64,000 bases of DNA, from NCBI GenBank assembly GCA_022705325.1, contig JAKJER010000003.1, positions 1 to 64,000 on the forward strand. The letters are read 5' to 3'. The position numbers were made by a program, and so were the translations under genes. The notes beneath the pieces were generated by a model, which was not told where the DNA came from, did no database searches, and saw nothing but the letters and a program-made list of their open reading frames with translations. This stretch comes from Planctomycetota bacterium. GTDB lineage: Bacteria; Planctomycetota; Phycisphaerae; SM23-33. Of the stretch, positions 10,234 through 17,357 are shown piece by piece (position 1 is the first letter of the stretch; every line of letters begins with the position of its first letter).

Positions 10234-11314
10234 TGCCAAGGACGTGGAGGTCTTCGGGCGGCAGCCAGGCGAGCAGTTCGGCGCCTTCGTCGGCGGGCAG
10301 GCCGTCGGCGGCGGAGTGGGAGAGGTGGGCGGTCAGACGGACCGGGCCGGTCATTTCGAACCGCAGGTAGCTGCCGCAGTCCTTCCGGGCGGCCAGGCGG
10401 AGGCGGATGGTGCTCTCGCCGTGCTCCGCCAGCCACTGGGCTGACGGCCGGGTGGACAGCAGGCGGAGGTTTTCCGGCCGAACGATCACCCGCAACTCGC
10501 CCTTGCAGCGCCCGATGACGCGGAGGCGGACGCCTGCATTGCCTTCGCCCACGGCGACCGTCGTCTGGCCCTCCATGTCGGCCGGCCCGATCGCCCGGGC
10601 GGGCAGGATGTTCTCGCACCGCATGAAGCGAGCGACAAACTCGTTGGCCGGGCGCCGGAGCAGGTCGCTCATCGTCCCCACCTGCTGAAGCCTGCCGTCC
10701 CGCAGCACGGCCGCGCGATCCGCGACCAGGAACGCTTCCTCCAGGTTGTGGCTGACGTGGACGGCGGTCAGTCCCAACCGGCGCTGGAGCGAGCGGAGCT
10801 GCGAGCAGATCTCCTGGCGGATGGCCTCGTCCAGGGCGCAGACCGGCTCGTCCAGCAGGAGGACCTTTCGCCTCAGCACCAAGGCTCGGGCCAGCGCCAC
10901 GCGCTGCTTCTCGCCCCCGCTCAGGGCGGCCACCGACCGCCCCAGCAGCGATCCGATGCCCAGCATCTCCACCACCTCGTCCACCCGGCGCTTCACTTCG
11001 GCCTTGTCCAGCCGCTGGCGGCGAAGGCCGAATGCGATGTTGCTGTCCACCGAGCGATGGGGGAAAAGGGCATAGTCCTGCGGAACGTAGGCGATCTGGC
11101 GTTGGCGCGGCTCGAGCTGAGCCACGTCGCGCCCGCCCAGGACGATCCGCCCGGAGTCGATGCGGCGCAGCCCGCACAGGCACTCCAGCAGGACGGTCTT
11201 GCCGGAGCCCGGCGGGCCCAGCAGCACGAAGTACTCGCCCTCGCCGACGTGCAGGTCCACCTGCTGCAACGCGAACTGCCCCACGCCGTAGTTGACCTGT
11301 TTCACGTCGATCAC
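10226..11314 (-). CDS. molybdate/tungstate-type ABC transporter, ATP-binding protein (ModC-like)
   Basis: The ATPase of a four-gene importer operon, 362 residues. The ABC domain fills about the first 230: Walker A GPPGSGKTVLL, signature LSGGEKQRVALARAL, Walker B KVLLLDEP and the switch histidine in VHVSHNLEEA. The last 120 residues form a TOBE/Mop-like region with NAGVRLRVIGRCKGELRVIV and VRPENLRLL, which in this family senses the oxyanion. The start is GTG at 11314, overlapping the permease stop codon in GTGA, which indicates translational coupling. The open frame continues far upstream inside the permease gene but is not coding there. Sulfate or phosphonate cannot be excluded as substrate. 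Confidence 0.88.
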   Translation of the reverse strand: MIDVKQVNYGVGQFALQQVDLHVGEGEYFVLLGPPGSGKTVLLECLCGLRRIDSGRIVLGGRDVAQLEPRQRQIAYVPQDYALFPHRSVDSNIAFGLRRQRLDKAEVKRRVDEVVEMLGIGSLLGRSVAALSGGEKQRVALARALVLRRKVLLLDEPVCALDEAIRQEICSQLRSLQRRLGLTAVHVSHNLEEAFLVADRAAVLRDGRLQQVGTMSDLLRRPANEFVARFMRCENILPARAIGPADMEGQTTVAVGEGNAGVRLRVIGRCKGELRVIVRPENLRLLSTRPSAQWLAEHGESTIRLRLAARKDCGSYLRFEMTGPVRLTAHLSHSAADGLPADEGAELLAWLPPEDLHVLGSQ

Positions 11315-12135
11315 AGCCGCAGCCCTCCCAGCAGCCGGATCACCGTCAGCGCCACCAGCGCCACCAGGATCATCAGCAGCCCCAGCGCCAGCGCGACCTC
11401 GACGTGCCCCACCGCCTGCTCCAGGAATACCGTCGTCGCCAACACCTCCGTCCGCCCGCGGAACGAACCCACCAGGATCAGCAGCGGCCCGAACAGCCCG
11501 AACGAGCGGGCCCAGGCGAGGATCGCGCCCGCCGCGATCCCGTTCCGCGCCAGCGGCAGGCTCACGTGCCAGAACGCCCCCATCCGCCCGCATCCCAGCG
11601 TCAGCGCCACGTTCTCCAGCCGCCGGTCCACGTCGTCAAACGCCGTGCGGGCCGAGCGGATCGCCAGGCTCGCCGAGACCACGAACTGACAGAGAATCAC
11701 GCCCTTGCGCTGGAAGATGAACTCGATGCCCAGGTCGTCCTGGATCCACCGCCCCAGGCCGGTCTGCGAGAAGAACACCAGCAGCGTCAGCCCCACCACC
11801 AGCGGCGGAAAGACGATCGGCAGATCGATGATGCTGTCGACGACCACGCGCCCAGGAAAGTGAAACCGGCTGAGCGAGTAGCCCACGGGCACCGCGAACA
11901 GCACGCCCAGCGCCGCCGAAGCCAGGCTCGTCCACACGCTCAGCCACAACGCGTCAAGCACGTAGGACGAACTGAGCACCTTCCGGACGGCGGCCGCGTC
12001 CACATACAGCGCGTCGGCCACGATCAGCGCGGCGATGAACAAGGTGAACAGCGCAACGAAGAAGAACCCGCCCGCCGCAAAGAGTCGACCTTGCCACGAG
12101 CAGACCGCTGTCGTCGGTCGGGAGGCCTTTACCAC
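11311..12135 (-). CDS. molybdate/tungstate-type ABC transporter permease (ModB-like)
   Basis: A 274-residue inner-membrane permease. Five to six hydrophobic helices can be read, beginning with AAGGFFFVALFTLFIAAL near residue 20. The EAA-type cytoplasmic loop that docks on the ATPase is ENVALTLGCGRMGAFWHVSLP near 180-200 and fits ModB/TupB/CysT permeases. LPIVFPPLVVGLTLLVFF is the typical central membrane pair. GTG at 12135 behind GGGAG is the chosen start; it follows the stop of the binding-protein gene by 34 bases. The longer open frame would overlap that gene. The stop codon overlaps the ATPase start. Confidence 0.87.
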   Translation of the reverse strand: MVKASRPTTAVCSWQGRLFAAGGFFFVALFTLFIAALIVADALYVDAAAVRKVLSSSYVLDALWLSVWTSLASAALGVLFAVPVGYSLSRFHFPGRVVVDSIIDLPIVFPPLVVGLTLLVFFSQTGLGRWIQDDLGIEFIFQRKGVILCQFVVSASLAIRSARTAFDDVDRRLENVALTLGCGRMGAFWHVSLPLARNGIAAGAILAWARSFGLFGPLLILVGSFRGRTEVLATTVFLEQAVGHVEVALALGLLMILVALVALTVIRLLGGLRL

Positions 12136-12169
12136 GGCGCGATCGCTCCCATGACTGTCATGGATGGGT

Positions 12170-12988
12170 TCAACGGCTGCCCTCCGGCAGCTCGACGGAA
12201 TACTTGTGCTTGCGAAACACCTCGCGTCCCTCGGGCGAGGCGGCAAAACGCAGAAACTCCGCGGCTGCCTCCGAGTTCTTGCTGACGGTCAGCACGGCGA
12301 TCTCGACAGTCGAGATGACGTTCCGCTCATGCGGAATGGACACGGCCTGGGCGGACTCCTCATACATGGCCGCCACGGCGTCCCAGACGATGGCGACGTC
12401 GACCGTGCCCGTCTTGACCAGCGTGCCCAGTTCGTTGACGGTGAGCGACTGGAAGACGACGTTCTTCATCAGGTCGTCCCAGGAAAGCTTGTTCTTGTCC
12501 CAGATGCGGCGGGTCTGCAGGCCCACCGCGCACGCCTCGGGGTTGCCGATCGCAACCTTGATGCCGGGTTTGAGAAGGTCGTCCAGCGATCGGACGAACT
12601 TGGGATTGCCCTTGGCCACCAGGATGGTGGGGATGAAGTAGCAGGTGACGGCCCGCTGGCTGATCAGGCCCTCCTTTTGGGCCTGGTCTACATAGTGGCT
12701 CTCGCCGGGCATGTACAAGTCGCCGCGCCGGCTGATGCGGATGCGCGAGAGCAGGATCTCCGACCCGGCCGGATCGATCGACACGTGGCGCCCGGTGCGG
12801 CGCTCGAACTGGGCCGCCAGTTCCGCCGCCGGCGGCCGGATGCCCGCGCCGCAGTACAACAGCAGTTCCGCGGGCTTGTGCCCCTCTTGGGCGTTCTGGG
12901 CGGACCGGTCGTCGCCGCAGCCGGCCGCGCAAACCGCCACCGCGAAGGCCAACAGGGTTCCCGTCCACACTCGTGCGATCGATCTCAT
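12170..12988 (-). CDS. substrate-binding lipoprotein of the ABC importer (ModA-like, copy 1)
   Basis: A 272-residue periplasmic binding protein of the ModA class. The signal peptide ends in a lipobox with cysteine 24 (AAGC), so it should be membrane-anchored. The mature part follows the ModA plan: LLLYCGAGIRPPAAEL, then FERRTGRHVSIDPAGS, then RRGDLYMPGES, then a second lobe with VAIGNPEACAVG and DVAIVWDAV. These correspond to the oxyanion-binding loops of molybdate and tungstate binders. A related gene lies 34 bases upstream. The two share only modest identity, so they probably differ in ligand or affinity. Confidence 0.85.
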   Translation of the reverse strand: MRSIARVWTGTLLAFAVAVCAAGCGDDRSAQNAQEGHKPAELLLYCGAGIRPPAAELAAQFERRTGRHVSIDPAGSEILLSRIRISRRGDLYMPGESHYVDQAQKEGLISQRAVTCYFIPTILVAKGNPKFVRSLDDLLKPGIKVAIGNPEACAVGLQTRRIWDKNKLSWDDLMKNVVFQSLTVNELGTLVKTGTVDVAIVWDAVAAMYEESAQAVSIPHERNVISTVEIAVLTVSKNSEAAAEFLRFAASPEGREVFRKHKYSVELPEGSR

Positions 12989-13022
12989 GGCAGTGTTCGT
13001 CCCGTCGCTCCGAAGGGTTGGC

Positions 13023-13793
13023 CTACTTGAAGTAGCCGCGCTGGCGGAAGATCTCCGGCCCGCGGCGCCGCGTGAACTCCATGAACCGCTTCATCGCCTC
13101 CGGCTGCTTGGAGTGCGACAGGCCCATCACGTGGACGGCGATCTCCTGGTCGTACTCGTAGGGTGTCTCGACGACGTCGGCGCAGTCGGCGAAGTTGCCC
13201 GCCACCGCCCGCCACATCACCACCGCGTCCACCACTTGCGTTTTGAGCAGCGTGCCCAGCTTCGAGTGCCCCCGCGTCAGCCGAGTGTCCACGTTCCTGA
13301 GCACCGCGTCCTTGATGCCCTTCTTCTCCAGCAGGGAGAAGACCATCTGCCCGGCCGTCGAGTACTGCGGGTCCGGCAGGGCGATCTTCAGGCCGGGCTT
13401 GGCCAGGTCCTCGAAGCTCTTGATGCCCTTGGGATTGCCCTTCTGCACCGCCACCGCCGGGGCCAGCGCCCCCACGGTCACGTGGTCGGCCAGCGCGTTG
13501 GCCTGGCGCACATAATCCAGGTACGGGTCATGCGTGACGAACAGGTCGCCCTTGTGGGCCGTCTTGACCAGCGGCAGGAGGTCTTCGCTCTCGCCGGTGG
13601 ACAGGGCCACCGGAATACCCGTTTCGCGGGTAAACTCCTCGCACAACGTCTTGACCGGCTCGAGGAACGACGCGCCGGTCAGCATCACCAGTTCCCCCGT
13701 GGCAGGCTGGGTGGCTGGCGGGGCCTTGCCCTTGTCGCAGCCGGTTATCATCATCCCCGCCGCCAGGATGCACACGATCGCTTCGCGGAGCAT
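13023..13793 (-). CDS. substrate-binding lipoprotein of the ABC importer (ModA-like, copy 2)
   Basis: First gene of the importer operon, 256 residues, with a lipobox ITGC at cysteine 19. The body again shows the ModA plan: VMLTGASFLEPVKTL, ETGIPVALSTGES, KGDLFVTHDPYLDY, ALPDPQYSTAGQM and VVDAVVMWRAVAG. The ATG at 13793 is chosen because AAAGGACGGTGG directly precedes it; the longer frame upstream has no ribosome site. TTGACT at 13852-13847 with a weak -10 at 13829-13824 may be the operon promoter. Two binding proteins for one permease is unusual. The substrate is inferred only from family resemblance. Confidence 0.83.
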   Translation of the reverse strand: MLREAIVCILAAGMMITGCDKGKAPPATQPATGELVMLTGASFLEPVKTLCEEFTRETGIPVALSTGESEDLLPLVKTAHKGDLFVTHDPYLDYVRQANALADHVTVGALAPAVAVQKGNPKGIKSFEDLAKPGLKIALPDPQYSTAGQMVFSLLEKKGIKDAVLRNVDTRLTRGHSKLGTLLKTQVVDAVVMWRAVAGNFADCADVVETPYEYDQEIAVHVMGLSHSKQPEAMKRFMEFTRRRGPEIFRQRGYFK

Positions 13794-13929
13794 CAATCCA
13801 CCGTCCTTTCGTTGCAGAACCGAATCTTCGCCATAGGCCCGAGACGAGTCAAGCGCATTCGGCATGCGGGGACCCGGGCGGGCTTTCGGCTGGGCGCCGC
13901 ACCGCGTGCGCCTTGGATGCGGGTTTGAT

Positions 13930-13958
13930 TTGAACGCCCGCCGGCTACGCGGTACGAT
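13930..13958 (+). promoter_or_regulatory. sigma-70-type promoter of the MacB-like operon
   Basis: TTGAAC at 13930-13935 and TACGAT at 13953-13958 are 17 bases apart, 47 bases before the ATG at 14005. Confidence 0.55.
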
Positions 13959-14004
13959 TCAGGAGACGGCCTGGTGGCCGGCTGGCTTAACACGAGGACG
14001 ACTC

Positions 14005-15228
14005 ATGGCAGGAACATCCGGGCGATGGCGGGCGGCGGCGATGGCGGCCGTGCTCGTTGCGGGCGGGCTGGCGTACGCCTGCGACACCCCCGTCTTTCAG
14101 TACGCCCTGGAGCGGTGGTTCCCCGACCCCTACCCGGCGTTGGTCTTCCACAAGGGCCCGCTCTCGCAGGCCGACCAGAAGCTCCTCGAACGCTTCCGCG
14201 AGGCCGCGTACGCCGAGCAGTGCAACCTGCACGTTGTGGACGTCAACACCGAGGAGGAACTGACCGGGCGCATCCGCGACGTCTATGAGCGCCACCGTCA
14301 GGCCGACCTGCCTCACGTCGTCGTTCTGTATCCCGAGCGGTCGTTCGCCCAGGGCGACCTGTGGTCGGGCAAGCTGGACTCCGCCGCCCTGGACGCCCTG
14401 GTCAACTCGCCCGCCCGACGCGAGATCGCCCGGCGCATCCTGCACGAACGTCACGTGGCCGTGTGGCTGTTGCTGGAAAGCGGCAACAAGGAGGCTGACG
14501 ACAAGGCCGCCAAGACGCTGGCCGACACGCTGGCGGAGGTGCCCAAGGCGTTTCGCGAGGCTGGGCTCCTGCCGCCCGAGCCGACGACGCAGCCCGCCGA
14601 CGTCCCGGATGACGATGAAGACCGCCTTGCGGCCCGATCGCAGGCCATCGGCGGGCCGCCCCAGCCCAAGCCGTTCAAACCCACCTTCTCCCTCCTGCGG
14701 CTCTCACGACAGGACCCCGCCGAGCGGTCGTTCGTTCGCGTTCTGGCCGGGACGGACAAGGGACTCCTGGGGGCCGACGCGGTCAAGCAGCCGATGATTT
14801 TCCCCATCTTCGCGCGGGGGCGGGCCCTGGGCGTTCTGGTGGGAGAGGGTATCGAGTCGGAGAACATCCTGTACGCCTGCGCCATCCTCGTGGGCCCCTG
14901 CGCCTGCGAGATCAAACACCAGAACCCCGGCGTGGATCTGCTGTTCACCGCCAACTGGCCGCTGGCGCTGGGCGTGGGGTCAGACCTGATCGAGGAGGTC
15001 GGCCTGCCAACGTCGCCGCCAGCCACCCAGCCCGCCACGGCCCCGGCCGAACCCCGCGAGGCGCTCTCGCTCTGGGCGACCACCCGGCCGGCCACCCGGC
15101 CCGCCGCTGACCAGGGCGGGCTGGACCCGATCTATCGCAATGCCGCAGCCGCCCTGGCCATCGCCCTGACCCTGGCCGTCCTGGGCGGGCTCTGGGCGCG
15201 ACGCCGTGCCCGGAGGATCGCGCCATGA
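14005..15228 (+). CDS. exported membrane-anchored protein of an ABC operon, family not recognised
   Basis: A 407-residue protein. The first 27 residues look like a signal peptide (AAAMAAVLVAGGLAYA). One transmembrane helix lies near the C-terminus (AAAALAIALTLAVLGGLWA) before an arginine-rich tail. Between them is a probable periplasmic domain that begins CDTPVFQYALERWFPD, contains YPALVFHKG and ends with a cysteine-rich ILVGPCACEIK, separated by proline- and threonine-rich linkers (TTQPA, ATQPATAPA). No enzyme motif is seen. GAGGACG precedes the ATG, and the stop overlaps the permease start in ATGA. It therefore belongs to the ABC system that follows, perhaps as a periplasmic adaptor or sensor. 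Confidence 0.75.
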   Translation: MAGTSGRWRAAAMAAVLVAGGLAYACDTPVFQYALERWFPDPYPALVFHKGPLSQADQKLLERFREAAYAEQCNLHVVDVNTEEELTGRIRDVYERHRQADLPHVVVLYPERSFAQGDLWSGKLDSAALDALVNSPARREIARRILHERHVAVWLLLESGNKEADDKAAKTLADTLAEVPKAFREAGLLPPEPTTQPADVPDDDEDRLAARSQAIGGPPQPKPFKPTFSLLRLSRQDPAERSFVRVLAGTDKGLLGADAVKQPMIFPIFARGRALGVLVGEGIESENILYACAILVGPCACEIKHQNPGVDLLFTANWPLALGVGSDLIEEVGLPTSPPATQPATAPAEPREALSLWATTRPATRPAADQGGLDPIYRNAAAALAIALTLAVLGGLWARRRARRIAP

Positions 15229-16493
15229 TGACCCTGAGGCGGCTGCTCTGGCGCGAGATCCTCCATCGGCGCCTGCATTTCGCCGGCTGCGTGCTGGCGG
15301 TGGCGGCCGCCGTCGCCTGTTGCGCGGGCACGGTGCTGCTGCTGCGGTCCTTCGACCTCCAGACCGAGTCCATCCTGGCCGACAAGCGCCAGGCCAGCGC
15401 CGACGCCTGGGCCCAGTTCCAGGACGAGATGCGAAAGGACATGCTCAAGCTCGGCTTCAACCTCATGATCCTCCACCGCGAGCACAACCTCTCGGACCCC
15501 GAGGCCCAGGCCCGCACGCTCAGCGAGGACTACGCCCAGAAGCTCGCCCAGGCCAAGCCCAACACCATCAACCACGTCCTGCCCTTTCTTCAGCAGAAGT
15601 TCTGGTGGCCCGAGCGCAACCGCTGGGTCACGCTCATGGGCACCACCGGCGAGGTGTACATCAAGAGCTCCCAGCAGAAGCCCATGCTCCAGGCTGTACC
15701 CCAGGGCGGGGCCATCCTCGGCTATGCCATCCACAAGGGACTCGCCCTGGCCGAGGGCGACATGATCGAGATCGACAAGCGGACCTTCCGCGTCCGCCAG
15801 TGTCTGCCCAAGCGGGGCTTTGACGAGGACGAGCGAGTCTACGTCCCGCTGCGGGCGGCCCAGGAGATGCTCAAGAGGCCCGCCCAGATCACCGGCATCC
15901 TCGCGGTCAACTGCCACTGCGGCGACCCCGAGGACCTGCTCAACATCCGCAGCGAAGTCGCCCGCGTCCTGCCCGACACGCAGGTGATCGAGCACCATAG
16001 CAAGTTGCTGGCCCGGGCTGAAGTCCGCTCCAAGTCCGCCCGCGAGGCTGACCGGGAGATCGAACGTCAGGCCGCCACCCGGGCGGAGCTTCGCCGCAGC
16101 CGCCTGAGCTACGGCGCCCTGCTCGTGCCCCTGGGCGCCCTGGGCGGGGCGATCATCCTGGCCCTGCTGACGTTCGAGAACGTCAACCGCCGGCGGATGG
16201 AGATCGGCATCCTGATGGCGCTGGGCCTGACCGGCGGACGCATCCAGGCAGTCTTCCTGGCCAAGGCCGGCGTCTCCGCGCTGGTCGGCGCCTTGGCAGG
16301 CTATGCAGCCGCCCTGGCCGGCGTGGCTACGTGGGCGCCCGGCGCGGGTGGCCTGGCTGCGCTGGCCGAGCCCGTTCTGCCGCTGGCGTGCGCGGGGGGA
16401 GCGATCCTGCTGAGCCTGGCGGCAAGCTGGGCGCCGGCGCAGCTCGCCGCGGGCATGGACCCCGCCGTCGTTCTGCTCCAGGAGGGTGCCTGA
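15225..16493 (+). CDS. MacB/FtsX-type ABC transporter permease
   Basis: A 422-residue permease of the type VII (MacB/LolCE/FtsX) plan. There is one N-terminal membrane helix (FAGCVLAVAAAVACCAGTVLL), a long extracytoplasmic domain of about 260 residues and three C-terminal helices. The segment RRRMEIGILMALGLTGGRI before the third helix is the FtsX-family coupling loop. Such systems transmit force to periplasmic partners for lipoprotein handling, efflux or signalling rather than passing substrate through the membrane. The start overlaps the preceding stop in ATGATG; the ATPase gene begins one base after its stop. Confidence 0.85.
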   Translation: MMTLRRLLWREILHRRLHFAGCVLAVAAAVACCAGTVLLLRSFDLQTESILADKRQASADAWAQFQDEMRKDMLKLGFNLMILHREHNLSDPEAQARTLSEDYAQKLAQAKPNTINHVLPFLQQKFWWPERNRWVTLMGTTGEVYIKSSQQKPMLQAVPQGGAILGYAIHKGLALAEGDMIEIDKRTFRVRQCLPKRGFDEDERVYVPLRAAQEMLKRPAQITGILAVNCHCGDPEDLLNIRSEVARVLPDTQVIEHHSKLLARAEVRSKSAREADREIERQAATRAELRRSRLSYGALLVPLGALGGAIILALLTFENVNRRRMEIGILMALGLTGGRIQAVFLAKAGVSALVGALAGYAAALAGVATWAPGAGGLAALAEPVLPLACAGGAILLSLAASWAPAQLAAGMDPAVVLLQEGA

Positions 16494-16494
16494 C

Positions 16495-17157
16495 ATGGTC
16501 GTCACCGGCAGCGATCTGGTCCGAACCTACGGACAGGGCGACCGCACTGTGCGGGCCCTGGACCGCGTCTCGCTGGCCGCCGATGCGGGCGAGTTCGTCG
16601 TCGTCCGCGGGCCCAGCGGTTGCGGAAAGACCACGCTGCTGCTCACGCTCGGCGGGCTCCTGGCGCCCCAGGGCGGGCACGTCGAGTTGGCCGGGCAGGA
16701 CCCCTACGCCCTGTCACCGCAGCGCCGGGCCGAGTTGCGGGCCACGCAGGTCGGCTTCGTCTTTCAGCAGTTCTACCTTGTGCCCTATCTCAGCGTGCGC
16801 GACAACGTGCTGTGCGCAGCCCTGGCGGCCGGCAATGCCTCCCACGCCCAGCGCCGCGCCGATGAGCTGATCGAGCAGATGGGGCTGACCAGCCGCCGCG
16901 ACCACCGCCCGGGCGAGCTGTCCACGGGGGAGAAGCAGCGCACGGCCCTGGCCCGGGCGATGCTCAACCGCCCGCCGCTGCTGCTGGCGGACGAACCCAC
17001 GGGCAACCTGGACGAGGCCTCCGCCCAGGCCGTCATGGACGCGCTGAGACAGTACGCCGCCTCCGGCGCCGCCGTCGTGCTGGTCACCCACGATCCCCGA
17101 TGGGACCGCCAGGCAGGACGGACGGTGCGAATGGAATACGGACGCGTCGTTGAGTAA
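16495..17157 (+). CDS. MacB/LolD-type ABC transporter ATP-binding protein
   Basis: A 220-residue ATPase paired with the MacB-like permease. Motifs are Walker A GPSGCGKTTLL, the Q-loop FVFQQFYLVPYLS, signature LSTGEKQRTALARA (T replaces the usual second G) and Walker B LLLADEPTGNLD, whose TGNLD ending is typical of LolD/MacB ATPases. The switch histidine is in LVTHDPRW. GGAGG at 16481-16485 places the start at the ATG at 16495. A GTG three codons upstream is possible but would touch the ribosome site. It is the last gene of the operon. Confidence 0.9.
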   Translation: MVVTGSDLVRTYGQGDRTVRALDRVSLAADAGEFVVVRGPSGCGKTTLLLTLGGLLAPQGGHVELAGQDPYALSPQRRAELRATQVGFVFQQFYLVPYLSVRDNVLCAALAAGNASHAQRRADELIEQMGLTSRRDHRPGELSTGEKQRTALARAMLNRPPLLLADEPTGNLDEASAQAVMDALRQYAASGAAVVLVTHDPRWDRQAGRTVRMEYGRVVE

Positions 17158-17188
17158 GAAGAGAAGTTCCAACAGAGGAACTCTCAAT

Positions 17189-17208
17189 CCTGCCTGCCGG
17201 CAGGCAGG
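17189..17208. repeat. 20-bp perfect palindrome
   Basis: CCTGCCTGCCGGCAGGCAGG stands 32 bases after the ABC operon. Related CAGGCAGG words are at 6000-6010 and 50754-50765. It may serve as a transcript end or as a dispersed repeat. Confidence 0.5.
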
Positions 17209-17357
17209 TCTCAATGGTCAAGGGAACGGCCGGGCGATCAGCGGCAACGCACGGCCTTTCGTCCCGTTGATCGTTAAGGAACCGATCCACTTGGAAATTG
17301 AAGATTGAACGTTGGCTGTTGCATCTTCTCTTTTCAGTCCAGAGAAAGGACCAGTCC

